From Blattamonas nauphoetae (lineage: Eukaryota; Preaxostyla; Oxymonadida), in contig JARBJD010000306.1 in assembly GCA_033064195.1 (NCBI GenBank), positions 23,551 through 87,550 on the forward strand: a stretch of 64,000 nt of DNA. Direction: 5' to 3'. Position 1 is the stretch's first letter. The number at the start of each line of letters is the position of its first letter. Both the position numbers and the translations under genes were made by a program. The notes beneath the pieces are model-generated. The model searched no databases. It was not told the origin of the DNA and saw only the letters and a program-made list of their open reading frames with translations. Shown one piece after another: positions 9,741 through 21,100 of this stretch.

Positions 9741-11985
9741 ACAGGAAGATGCCATCCAATTCGCACGTCCAGTCCACCAAAGAAGAGAACAATTCAGTCC
9801 GTTTCTAACACCATCTCCGTTCAGAACACAATCCGCTGCGATTCGAGCAGGTCGGGCTGCTTTTGGTGTTGTCATTCATCCATCCTGATTTCTGTTGTTC
9901 CTCCGAACAGTGTTGGTTCGGTCAGCCCGTTAACTGATTCAATCGAAACTGAATCGCCAACTCCACTGAGATAGATTGCGAATCGGAAGGGGACAGGAAT
10001 GTTGGAGAAGAAAGTGGGTTGTGTCTGTCCATCCTGACTCAGCCGAAGTGTCCTCTTTCCATCTCGACCATCCGCCTCCAACACCACTCGCGGTCCCTCC
10101 TTCCCAGCTGCACACGCTGATCCTTCCGAATAATCGTTTTCATTCTGGAAAGCAGCTCTGCTTTGTTCACTCACGTCCCATCCCGCTTCTCCCAACAGAC
10201 CAACGAAAATCTGTCCCTTTTTCACTTCCTCAGTCTGCGAAGAAGCGATAATGCCAATCCAATTCCAACCTGTGATTCGAGTGATTGTGAAAGTGAATCG
10301 AGCAACCACTTTCCCAAATGAGAACGAGAGAAGAGTGCTGCATTCGAAGAATCGTCCCCGGAACGTGAAGACAGAGCCAGAAAGTGAGAATCCACCTGCT
10401 GGGTACCATTCGATGGCATCTGCTCCGTTTCTGCTTCTCACAACTCTTACTGCATGTCTTGCAGTCATTTCTTCCATCTTCCTCATCAGCTCGTTTTGGG
10501 TTTTCAGTGCTTTTTCTTTTTCCCTTTGCCGTGTTGTTTGTTTCATCCTCAGTTCAGTCTGAAGCTGAACAGTTCGCTCCTTCTCTTCCATCAGAGCTTG
10601 TTGATCCTTCAGCCTTGCGGTTTGTTCTGTTTTCAGTCGATTTTGGAGTGTTTTGCAGATCTCCAATTCTCTTCTCCGTCTCTCGTGATTTCATCTCACT
10701 CAGTTTCCATCCTGCCCATGTCGTGTTGATCAGGCATCGCAGAATCGATGATTCCACAAGTTGTTAGCTCGTCAAGCGAGACCCACAATCCTAAACACAC
10801 AACAAACACACACAAATACACAAAATGAGGGAGAGAGAAGAACAGAAGGAAAGGAAAGGTGAAACGAGGAAAGAAGTGGAGAAGAGAAGAGTGGAGAGGA
10901 GGACAAACAGGATCCAACATTCGCTTCAGCAGATCTCGTTCGTCCTCGCCACAACTCGTCCCAATCTGCGATGCCCTGAACGACCCAATCTCACGAATCA
11001 GTCCTGCTGGATGCTCAGACCGGAACGGCGACTTCCCAAAAAGAAGAAAGTGAAGAACAATCCCCAACGCCCACACATCCCCCGATCCACTCGCCCGACC
11101 CTGAGCATCTTCCAGTCGTTCCGGCGACACGTATTGCATCGACATCACTCCACGCGTCGAGCTCACATCTTCCGATTCTGCTGCCCCAAGATCACCTGAA
11201 ACAGGGAAACACAAAAAGACAATAAATCACAGAACAGAAAGGGGAAGAGAAAGAAAAAAGATTCAAGGAAGGAAGTGGGAAGAAGATGGAAGAGGGAAGG
11301 AAGAAAGTAACAAACAGAGTTTCGCATGGCCATCACCAAAAAGAAGAATGTTCTCCAATTTCACGTCCCCGTGTGCTGTCCGTTCACCAGCATCGTTGTG
11401 CATGAAACACAGTGCCGACGAAATATCAACCATCACTTGATAAACAATCTGAACAACAACATCCAAATCAAATAATCATCAAAATCAAAAATCAATCATG
11501 AAAAAGAAATTGAAAATGATGCATCAACATGATATCAACGAGAAAGAGGCAGGGAAGAAAGAAAGGGGGAGGAGACGATCAAAATAGAGAAGAAATCGAC
11601 AAACATGACGATCAATCAGAACTCCACGTTCCGAGTGAGATTTCACCACCTGAGCAAGCGACTGTTCCCCCAGCTCCATCACAATCGCCTGCATGTTCTC
11701 CATCGCCACCACTTCCTTCAATCTCACAATGTGAGGATGAACAAAAGTTTGGAGTCGATGAACTTCACGACCGATTCGCTCCTTGTCTTTCTCCGATATG
11801 CATCGCATCATCTTCACCGCAAAATGCTCTCCTGTTGAGTTTTCCGAAACTTCAATCACAGTCCCAAACCCTCCATCGTTGATGTTTCTTAAGAACCGAT
11901 CTGAGACAGAACCAAAAATATTGATGAACAAATGACACAAGAAATGGAGCATACATCCCGGCGGGACACTGATAGTTTCGCTCAT
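9741..11985. repeat. Kinase inverted duplication, left arm
   Basis: Inverted copy of about 14297-16625, holding a kinase gene from first exon to past the stop. Exons are most alike; spacer and parts of introns differ. Similarity fades near 9741. Confidence 0.85.
9872..11985 (-). pseudogene. Protein kinase with coiled coil and SPRY-like domain, copy A (degenerate)
   Basis: Minus-strand gene. Exons: 11955-11985 (ATG at 11985), 11605-11900, 11316-11448, 10909-11195, then 10790 downwards; introns are GT-AG. The kinase has a Gly-rich loop (NDGGFGTV), the FAVK lysine, HGDVKLEN as catalytic loop and a DLG in place of DFG formed across an intron. After the C-lobe motif MLDP the last exon reads DCGSRLTS and then a TAA (10764-10766), although the frame beyond is still kinase-like (QLVESSILRCL). 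A frame change near 10660 separates this from the coiled coil and a SPRY-like beta-sandwich ending at 9872. With both faults it is probably not a full-length protein. Confidence 0.7.
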
Positions 11986-12316
11986 AATGTTAATTGGTTT
12001 TGATGGAAAAAGGTCTGAATCAGATCGAGCCCAAAACAAAAATCATTGCAAAGCTCAGAATAAACACCATTCCAGACACAATGGCACCATTGACGATGCT
12101 CTTCCGATCAATCTCCACTTTTTTTATTTAATCCGGTTCACTTTTTATTCGGAACCTTTCACCGCTGGAATCGGCACCGAAAAACGCTAAGTTGATCGCT
12201 TTTTGCGATAAAGACAATTTTAATTCGTTTTCAGAAATATCTGAGGGTTTTGTCAAATCTTGATGGAATAAGTTGAACAAACAAACATGTGGGAAAGATC
12301 GAACATTCTAGTTGAA

Positions 12317-13909
12317 ATGGATGCAATTGCAGAGGAAAAGACACCTCCTGGATGTTTGTCATTTCTGTACCAAGATATTCACCTCTTCTTCATCACATGC
12401 AATCTCCCATTCCTCTCCCAGACAAACTCATCTCTCCCATCAATTCTGGAACATTTAGCCTGATCCTTAAAGTTCAGAGTGAGAAAAATGGAAATGAATA
12501 TGCAGCAAAGGTTGTTCAAGCTGGGAAAGATGATATTAAGAAGCGAGTCATGAAACAAATTGAACTCCTTTCTAAATTCAACCACCAACGAATTGGGAAA
12601 TTTGAAGAATCAATTGACATGGGAGACTATCAAGCAATCGTGAGGAAACTGGGACAGAAGTCACTTGGTCAACTGATCGCGGAATACGACGAAAAACAGG
12701 AGCCAATTCCCGCACCCGTTTGTCACCTTATTTCCTTCTCACCCGCTCTTTCCTTGATTTTTCATGTTATTTGACTTCATCTGGAATTATTTTAGTTGGC
12801 AATGGTGATTCTGATTGACATCGCGGAGGGACTGCAATACATTCACACTCACCCAACCGATCCCACCTGCCACGGTGCCCTTACTCCAGAGAACGTCCTA
12901 CTGACCGCAGACACACGTGCATTTCTCAGTTTGTGATTCTGTCCTTCTAATTGTGTCCTATATCAGCTGACATCCAAGGGCCGGAACTTGTTGATCCAGA
13001 AGGAACGGCTTCGAAAGAACAAGCGCTGAAAATGGCATACCGATCCCCAGAGCTGTTTACGGGCGAAGAGGAGAACGCCAGCCCCGCCAGCGATGTGTGG
13101 GCGCTGGGCGTCATTGCATATCGTTTGCTGGTTGGAACGGAACTGTTTGGCTCGCTGGACCTTTCGAGGATGACCAAAGAGATTTCGAAGTTTAATGCAT
13201 CCAAAATTCCAGATTCAATCCCTGAAGATATTCGGAATGGGCTTGTGAAGATGCTGGATCCTGTTTGGAACGATCTTTCCCTCTACCCCGCTTTCTTTCC
13301 TCTCTCCATATTTTTATATTCTCATTCCTGACCCATCATCGCCAATTCTCAATTTATTATCGATTCCCATAGGATCCTTCCAACCGACAAACCACCACCC
13401 AATTGTTCAAAGAAAAACTCCTGGAACGCATGCTCGGTCCAGAAACACCCCTCACACAGCTGAAAGACATGCAACTGGCGACACAAGAAGCTGAAGTGCG
13501 TCTGGAAATGACCAACGCGGGAGCTGAGGAAAAGCTGATGGATCTCGAGGAGGAGAAGAGACAGCTCGAAAAGGAGAAGCGCCGGCTTGAAAAGGCGATC
13601 CAATTTGAAGAAGCAGCTCGCGAGAAGGCGGAGAAGTTGAATGCGGAACTGGAGAAGCGACACGAAGAAAGGATCAAACGAAATCCGCAGCTTCTTCAGC
13701 AAAACAATTCGAATGGATGGGGCGGAGTGAGTTCGGCTGAAGCGAATAAAATGAAAGAAAACGAAGAAGAGCAGCTGCTGCTGAAGAAAAAGATGGGTGA
13801 AGACGGAGCCGAGCTAGCCAAGAAGATAAAGGAGAACGGCGCGGCCGAAGTGGAAATGGAGGACGAGGCGATGATGAAGAAGAAGATGGCGGCAGGGGAA
13901 CAACTTTAA
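12317..13909 (+). CDS. Pseudokinase with C-terminal coiled coil (third paralogue)
   Basis: Five exons: 12317-12353, 12422-12717, 12796-12928, 12967-13262, 13373-13909; 432 residues. Introns are GT-AG and sit at the same places as in the flanking kinase copies; exons 2 and 3 are exactly 296 and 133 bp in all three. The first joint gives PPGY, then KLISPINSGTFSLI. The VAIK-type lysine is kept (YAAKVV), but the catalytic loop reads HGALTPEN, lacking the catalytic Asp, and DFG is replaced by TDIQG. I therefore infer a pseudokinase. The APE-like MAYRSPEL and DVWALG motifs are present. The last exon is a charged Glu/Lys/Arg-rich coiled coil. It lacks the SPRY-like end of its neighbours. It probably serves as a scaffold. 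Confidence 0.8.
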
Positions 13910-14296
13910 AGCGATTGGAACTTGACTGAACGAACACTGTTTCCTGTTCTGTCTTTCGTCGACGCTATTTCATGTGTTTGTTCTGTATCACTTTTTCACC
14001 ACACTTTTGATTTGTACTACGCTAAACTCTTAATGATTCACTCTCGACTCCTCTTTTTGAATAACCTATGGGACAAATACGTTCACTTTTTCAAAGAAAG
14101 GGGTGATCGTACTACATCGATCAAACACCATTCTTGGGCCACTGACTCGAACACGAAGTATAGAGAACGCTGAATCAGAGGTGACATAATTAATTGAATC
14201 GAGTGGATAGTCTCTTGGGTTGTAAATATGGTTTTGGGCACGATCTAGCAGAAACCTTTTTTCACTTGACTCAAATTTATATTTTCGTGATACTAT

Positions 14297-16539
14297 GACA
14301 GCCCCGGCGGGATGTATGTTCCATTTCTTGATTCATCTGACATGCTGATATCATGTTTCTCTCGCAGATAGCCTTATTCGTCACATCTGCGAAGGAGGGT
14401 TTGGGACTGTGATTGAAGTTTCGGAAAACTCAACAGGAGAGCATTTTGCGGTGAAGATGATGCGATGCATATCGGAGAAAGACAAGGAGCGAATCGGTCG
14501 TGAAGTTCATCGACTCCAAACTTTTGTTCATCCTCACATTGTGAGACTGAAGGAAGTGGTGGCGATGGAGAACATGCAGGCGATTGTGATGGAACTGGGG
14601 GAACAGTCGCTTGCTCAGGTGGTGAAATCTCACTCGGAACGTGGAGTTCTGATTGATCGTCATGTTTGTCGATTTCTTTGCTATTTTGATCGTCCCCTCC
14701 CCCTTTCTTTCATCCCTGCCTCTTTCTCGTTGACGTCGTGTTGTGACATCATTTTCATTTCATTTTCATTTTCCTCATTGATTTTTGATTTTGATCTTTG
14801 GATGTTTTTGTTCAGATTGTTTATCAAGTGATGGTTGATATTTCGTCGGCACTGTGTTTCATGCACAACGATGCTGGTGAACGGACAGCACACGGGGACG
14901 TGAAATTGGAGAACATTCTTCTTTTTGGTGATGGCCATGCGAAACTCTGTTTGTTACTTTCTTCCTTCCCTCTTCCATCTTCTTCCCACTTCCTTCCTTG
15001 AATCTTTTTTCTTTCTCTTCCCCTTTCTGTTCTGTGATTTATTGTCTTTTTGTGTTTCCCTGTTTCAGGTGATCTTGGGGCAGCAGAATCGGAAGATGTG
15101 AGCTCGACGCGTGGAGTGATGTCGATGCAATACGTGTCGCCGGAACGACTGGAAGATGCTCAGGGTCGGGCGAGTGGATCGGGGGATGTGTGGGCGTTGG
15201 GGATTGTTCTTCACTTTCTTCTTTTTGGGAAGTCGCCGTTCCGGTCTGAGCATCCAGCAGGACTGATTCGTGAGATTGGGTCGTTCAGGGCATCGCAGAT
15301 TGGGACGAGTTGTGGCGAGGACGAACGAGATCTGCTGAAGCGAATGTTGGATCCTGTTTGTCTTCTCTTCTCTCTCCCTCATTCTGTGTTTGTGTGTGTT
15401 TGGTGTGTGTTTAGGATTGTGGGTCTCGATTGACGAGCTAACAACTTGTGGAATCGTCGATTCTGCGATGCCTGATCAACACGACATGGGCAGGATGGAA
15501 ACTTCTTGAGATGAAGATGAGGGAGACCGAGAAGAGAGTGGCAGAACTGACGAAAGAGAAACAAACCCTCCAAAATCAACTAAAAGAAGAACAAACAGCG
15601 AGGCAGAAGGATCAACACAATTTGCAAACGTCGGAAGTGAGAGTCGTTGAACTCCGCAATCAACTGAAAGCGGATCATGTCCAAGTTCTTCAGCTGCAGA
15701 ATCAACTGAACATGGAGAAAACCACACGGGAGAAAGAGAAGGAGCGAAATGATCGGCTTCAGAATGATCTGACGAGGGAACGTGCAGCCCGACAGAAGGA
15801 AAAGGAAGAGGCGGGAAAAGAGCGAAATGAGCTGAAGAAGAAGATGGAAGAGATGGCAGCGATGTTGCAAACATTGCAGCCAAAAGCGAAAGATGGAGCC
15901 GCAGAGGGAAGGAAGGAAACAGAACACCAGATCGTTCGACAGCAAGCCGAGGGAGCTGAAGAGCGAGTTGTGACCACAAGAAACGGAGCGGATGCGATCG
16001 TACGGTACGATTCAGATGGAGGACCAAATCACACTCTTTTCTCGTTCTCGTTTGGGAACGTGGTTGCTCGATTCACTTTCACTTTCAGACGAATCGCAAG
16101 TCATAATTACTTTGGAATTGTCGCTGATTCAAAGATTGGGAGACTGTGCAAGGGAGGACATTTCACGTATCTGTTAGGAGGAGCGGGATGGGACGTGTTT
16201 GAAAGATGCAGAGATGCTCTCCAGAATGGGAAGGATTATTCGGAAGGATCAGCGTGTGCAGCTGGGAAGGAGGGACCGCGAGTGGTGTTGGAGGCGGATG
16301 GTCGAGATGGAAAGAGGACACTTCGGCTGAGTCAGGATGGACAGACACAACCCACTTTCTTCTCCAGCATTCCTGTCCCCTTCCGATTCGCAATTATTCT
16401 TGGTGGATCAAATCGCGATTCAGTTTCGATTGATTCAGTTGAAGAGCTGACAGAACCAACACTGACAGGAGGAACAACCGAAATCAGAATGGATGAATGC
16501 AACACCAAACGCAGCCGGACCTGCTTGAATCGCAGCTGA
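14297..16539 (+). CDS. Protein kinase with coiled coil and SPRY-like domain, copy B
   Basis: Exons: 14297-14315, 14368-14663, 14816-14948, 15069-15355 and 15415-16539. The first 5' splice site is GTATGT and all introns end in AG. Kinase motifs are EGGFGTV, FAVK, HGDVKLEN and CDLG (split by the third intron), followed by MQYVSPERL and DVWALG. The last exon opens with DCGSRLTS, then TAA at 15439-15441, then more than 360 codons without a stop: kinase C-lobe end, a long coiled coil (15500-15960) and a SPRY-like domain (15965-16480). The third paralogue shows that this frame is the right one (DPSNRQTTTQLF aligned to DCGSRLTS, stop, QLV). Either the kinase is truncated at 15441 or the stop is bypassed. 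The intact long downstream frame argues for use. Confidence 0.7.
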
Positions 16540-16625
16540 TTGTGTTCCGAATGGAGATGGAGCTCGAAGCGGATTGAGCTGTTCTCTTCTTTGGTGGACT
16601 GGACGCGCAAATTGGATGGCTTCAG
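14297..16625. repeat. Kinase inverted duplication, right arm
   Basis: Inverted copy of 9741-11985; homology continues about 85 bp beyond the stop codon at 16539. Confidence 0.85.
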
Positions 16626-18125
16626 GACTTGGCCTGCACAAAGACGACAAGTCAGCAGAGGAACCGAACAAACTTGGCCACGTGAACGACAACTCGAAAG
16701 CAAGAACACTGGACTCGAATCTGAGAAGCAATCTTGTTCATTTTACCTCGTCAAAGTCGCAGTGCCAGCGAACACGACATAATCTCTCAACATCGACCGA
16801 AACAACTCCAAAACTTGTCAGTCTGGCGTCTTCAGTGAGACTCAAGCCGTCGTGTCAGTGCCAACAGATTCAGCCATCGAAAAGATGATGTGAATCTTGT
16901 TGGATGGATCGAATGTGCCTCGACTCCTGCATGTTATCTTCGGAAGCGGAGAAACGACATCCTCAACTGGACAAGCGATTGTCTCGTCTGGAGCGAGCGG
17001 AATACTGCCTCATGCGTCATATATTTGTCGATCAGCTGTGATTGTCGGCCATGATATCCCGCTCCCGTCGGTAATTGTTCAAACAGAAGCCACCCTTCTG
17101 GATCCCAACACCGCAAAACAAGGTTTCAAGAAGACACGAACATGGAAAGCTCGTCATCAGCAACCACGAAAACTCGAGAACGCTCTGCACACTCCGTCGA
17201 CAGGTTGCTGATTGAGACGGTGCCGTTTGTGGAACTGCTGGTCTCCCATCTCGCTCGTCCATCGTCGCCCTCACCCGCCGCCTCTGCCCTGTCGACAGCC
17301 TCGCAAGTGTCGCCGCAGATGGCAGCTGCTGAAGGCTCGTTGTGTGGACAGCTCGCTCGTCGTCCACCAGTGAACACTCCAGCGCCTCTTCCTCGTCACT
17401 TTCCTACACTCCCCTCCGCTCTCCTCTCGCTTGCCTCGCGTGTGCTTCTGTCGTCTGATGAAGAGAGTCGCTTGTGGATGGAGCTGAATGTCGCGTTGTC
17501 GATGTCGGCGCAGAAGTGATGTGCCCTCGAAGATGTCTGCTCTTCCCTCTTCTTCACTGCTGTCCTGTTTTTCCTCTTTCCAGATTGGAGATCCGATTCT
17601 CCCGAAATCAGAAGGGCTGAGTCGTTTTTCATTTCGAATCTCATCCTCTCTTCTCTGCGCTTCGTTGTTGCTGATCCTAGCTGTGAAAATGGAATCATCT
17701 CCACACCATGACGATCTGGCCTTTGACAGAGTGTGCATCGGATGGGGAACATGAAGACATTCCATTCTTCGAAATCGAGAAAAACGAGCTTCCAACCAGC
17801 AATTCAACAAGACAACCGCAAGACACGTGCTGATTTTGTCCTGCTTTTTGAAGATATAATTCTCACATTGGAACTATCTTTGAGATATTCATGAACGTGT
17901 GACAGCTTTTATTGAATTCTTCGAGATCACATTCTATGGAGTTCCAATAGGATTTTGATGGGTGAAAACTCGAATATGGTTATTTTCAAACAGTGATCTC
18001 GGATATGTAATCATCAGATGAAGATTAGGATGACCTGCTACACATCGTGTCGATTTTCCATTCAGTAGGAACTATGGGTCTTGATCGAAACTCTCAATTC
18101 TACAATCTGGAGACTGATTGATTTT
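16626..18125 (+). other. Gene-poor stretch with one possible gene fragment
   Basis: Beyond the duplication arm only one ORF is plausible: 17142-17519 (125 codons from ATG), with Ser/Ala/Pro-rich middle and a helical LPSALLSLASRVLLSSDEESRLWMEL-type end. A pyrimidine tract and AG at 17581 look like a splice acceptor, but I could not find a donor that keeps the frame. I do not recognise the product. 17820-18125 shows nothing beyond AT-rich upstream sequence. Confidence 0.35.
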
Positions 18126-21100
18126 ATGGACCCACATCTCCCTCCTCCCAATCTCCCTCTCGACGGACTCTCACCGGCGGAATTGCAAGCGAAAATTGCT
18201 GAACTAGAGCGACTAAATGCCATTCACCTTGAAACCATCCAACACCAAAAAAAGGTAATCCAACAAAAGGACGAAACTATCCAAGAGAAGGAAAAAGTTA
18301 TCCAACAAAAGGATGAAGAAAGTGCAAAGAAGGATGAAGCCCTAAAACTCATCCAGCGTCGCCAAGCCAATCGAGACATCGTGGAAGCTCAATCTCAAAC
18401 CATCAAATTAATCAAGTCAATCTTACAACACTTCTCCCCACGCTGGTTTGTTGATCTCGACAAGCATATATCCAACTTTTTCTTGCTGAAAGATGGCCAT
18501 ATCCTGTTTTCCAGGACTTGGCTCAAGAATGCAAGAAACATCCTGTCAGCGCCGCTGATCTTCCGCCCCATCTACAACATCGTGCTACATGAAATCTTGA
18601 AGTTCATCAATGACCACTTCGCCCCCGATTTGACCAAAAAGCATCCCGGCGCCATGTTCTTTGTTGCTGGAGATCAGGGGATTGGGAAGACGTCGCTGAT
18701 GCTGATTGTGATGAGTACGCTTTCTCACCGTTCCATCGACTTCCATTATCAAAAAGGCTTCAAGGGTGAGGACTCAGAAAATTTCCATCACACCGTAAAT
18801 CTCGACGGGGATTTCAACTTTTTTACACAGGACGATACGGAATCACTCCCCGAGGACCACCCCATCTGCATCCACATCCTCGACGACAGCCCCCCTCCCG
18901 AAGACATCGAAGATAACAACTTCTACATCATCTTCACCTCACCCGATCAGAAGCGACTTCCCTCTCTAGAAGACAAGAAAGGCAAACACCCATATCAGGC
19001 AAAACTTAAGAGTCCAGTGCTTAAATCAGGCCAGCTCTGTCGCGTCTTCCGCCTGCCCACGTTCTCGCTGGCGGAGGATGCAGCTGTGATGGTGGGATGC
19101 ACGCCAACCGCGCCGTTCGCTCTGCTCTCCCCTGAGGACATGGAACTTCGGAAGGACGAGCAGCGAATTCTCGTGGACATCGAGAAGAAGAAAGAGAAGA
19201 GGGCGCGAGACCTGCCATTCGAAAAGAAAGCGGCTCCCCTCACTTCGAAGAACACCATCGCAAAGGCCCTGCTGGAACCATTCACACAAATTGACTCTGA
19301 TGAGAAGACCAGATGGTACTCCTTTTTGAACTGCTTTCAGAGCCGTCCTGAGCCGTGGATACCAAAAACTGCCAAAGAAAAATCATCATCGGAGCAGAGC
19401 ATCCCAATATCGACTTCTCCTCCCCCCTCTCAAGCCTGTGACGTTGCAACACCACCTTCCACTCCCCACCTTCAGGCCAACGCCGATCCAACACCAGCCA
19501 ATAGTATCCACCCCGCTCCTGATGAACTCGGGAATCCAGCACCAGCTGTTTCACGAATTAATCCAACCATTCCAGATCTTGCACGTCTCATCATCTCAAA
19601 CATTGCGACGATTCGAGACAGTGAAGAAGCAAAGTCAGTAAGTGAGGATGATGCACACAGCCAAAACTTCTTCATCACACTCTGTACCAAACTCTTGGAA
19701 TTGAATGATCAACAAGATGAACATGAACGCCTTCATGTGATCGTCGACTGGCTGATCAAAAACCTGGAAATCCACAAAAAAAGAGACAAAACACAAGCAA
19801 AATTCATCAAGGACTTGCTCCGTGAGCTCATCTACACTGAATGGGAGAAACTTCAGGCGGAAAGCGAACAAAAGCTGGAAGAGAAAGCCACCATTAAAGA
19901 AGGGACTCCTCCAAACCAGAACGGCAAACGAAAAGACGGAACTCCTCCGAATAAGAACAAAAAGAAAGCAAAATCTCCTCCGAAGCAGCTGAACGAAGCT
20001 GCTCAGAAAGGGAAGATCAGAAAAGAAGACGGAGCACTCCAGAATCAAGAAGGAACAAATGGAGCCAAACTGACCAAGAAACAGAAACAGGAAGAAAGGA
20101 AAGCAAATTCTTCTCAGGAAGTGAAGGGTTCACAAGAAGACAGGGCTGCTCAGAAAGAGGAGATTAGAAAAGAAGACAGAGCACTCCAGAATCAAGTAGG
20201 AACAAATGAAGCCAAACTGCCCAAGAAACAGAAAAAGAATGCAAAGACAGAAAATTCTTCTCGGAAAGAGAAGGGTTCCCAAGAAGACAGGGCTGCTCAG
20301 GAAGAGAAGAACAGTGAGGAAGCAAAGACACCTCGGAAACAGACGAAATCAAAGGAAGCCGGATCTCCTCCGAAACAAAAGGACTCCCAAGAAGACGACA
20401 CTCCTCGGAAACGGAAAAGCAGGCAACAACAAGAACTTCATTTAATTGAAACCCAGAAAACGGACAGTCTTTTCGCTCTTGCAATGAACTACACCTCGCG
20501 ACATACTGATGTCAAAGTTCAAGTCGACCAATTCTCAGAATCGATCCAGAAAGCGAACCTGACTGGTCTGACACCCTCATCGGGACCATCACACGGACCA
20601 GCTGTCGTGGATGCCACACTCGAGACACAACTTGCGAGTCTGAAGTCACACTTCGCAGAACCCGACATTGTTGAAGAGGCGAGTCGACAAGATGTGCGAG
20701 ATGAAGTGGAAAAGATCTCTGAACAACTCGGAAAGGAAAATAAAGAAAGAAGAGAATTACTGTTCAGCAGTTTGATTGACATGCTGAGCACTCCGCCTCC
20801 TTTCTACGAAACAAAAAAACACACACTGCAGTCACTCTTCGTCCTCCCAAAGAAAGAAAATCAGACCGTCGACACAGCAATCCGAGACGCACTCGACAGA
20901 CTTCTCAATGAAACGAGTGGACAATCACCTCCCGCAGCACAATTGCCATTCATTGTGCGTGCTCTGTTGCAGTGTCTCCTCGATACACAATCAGATACAG
21001 GACCACTGAGCTCAGCATACTCGAATCAGGTTTACAAAAGAAGGATGGCACGGATTGCATGTGATCTCCTCTCCACAATTGTCGATCCAAAACACGACGA

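Noticed and set aside
13910-14173. Extension of the pseudokinase through its TAA to a TGA at 14171
   Set aside because: The frame is open for 87 codons, but composition is like non-coding DNA, no domain is seen, and there is no support for recoding.
15415-15460. TAA read as glutamine (alternative code reported in the oxymonad Streblomastix)
   Set aside because: The 2724-codon frame at 18126 has no in-frame TAA or TAG although glutamine is common, and many genes here end in TAA or TAG. A single shared TAA is better explained by decay or local read-through.
20164-20484. Long minus-strand frames opposite the Lys-rich repeat
   Set aside because: Shadow of a strongly biased plus-strand coding repeat.
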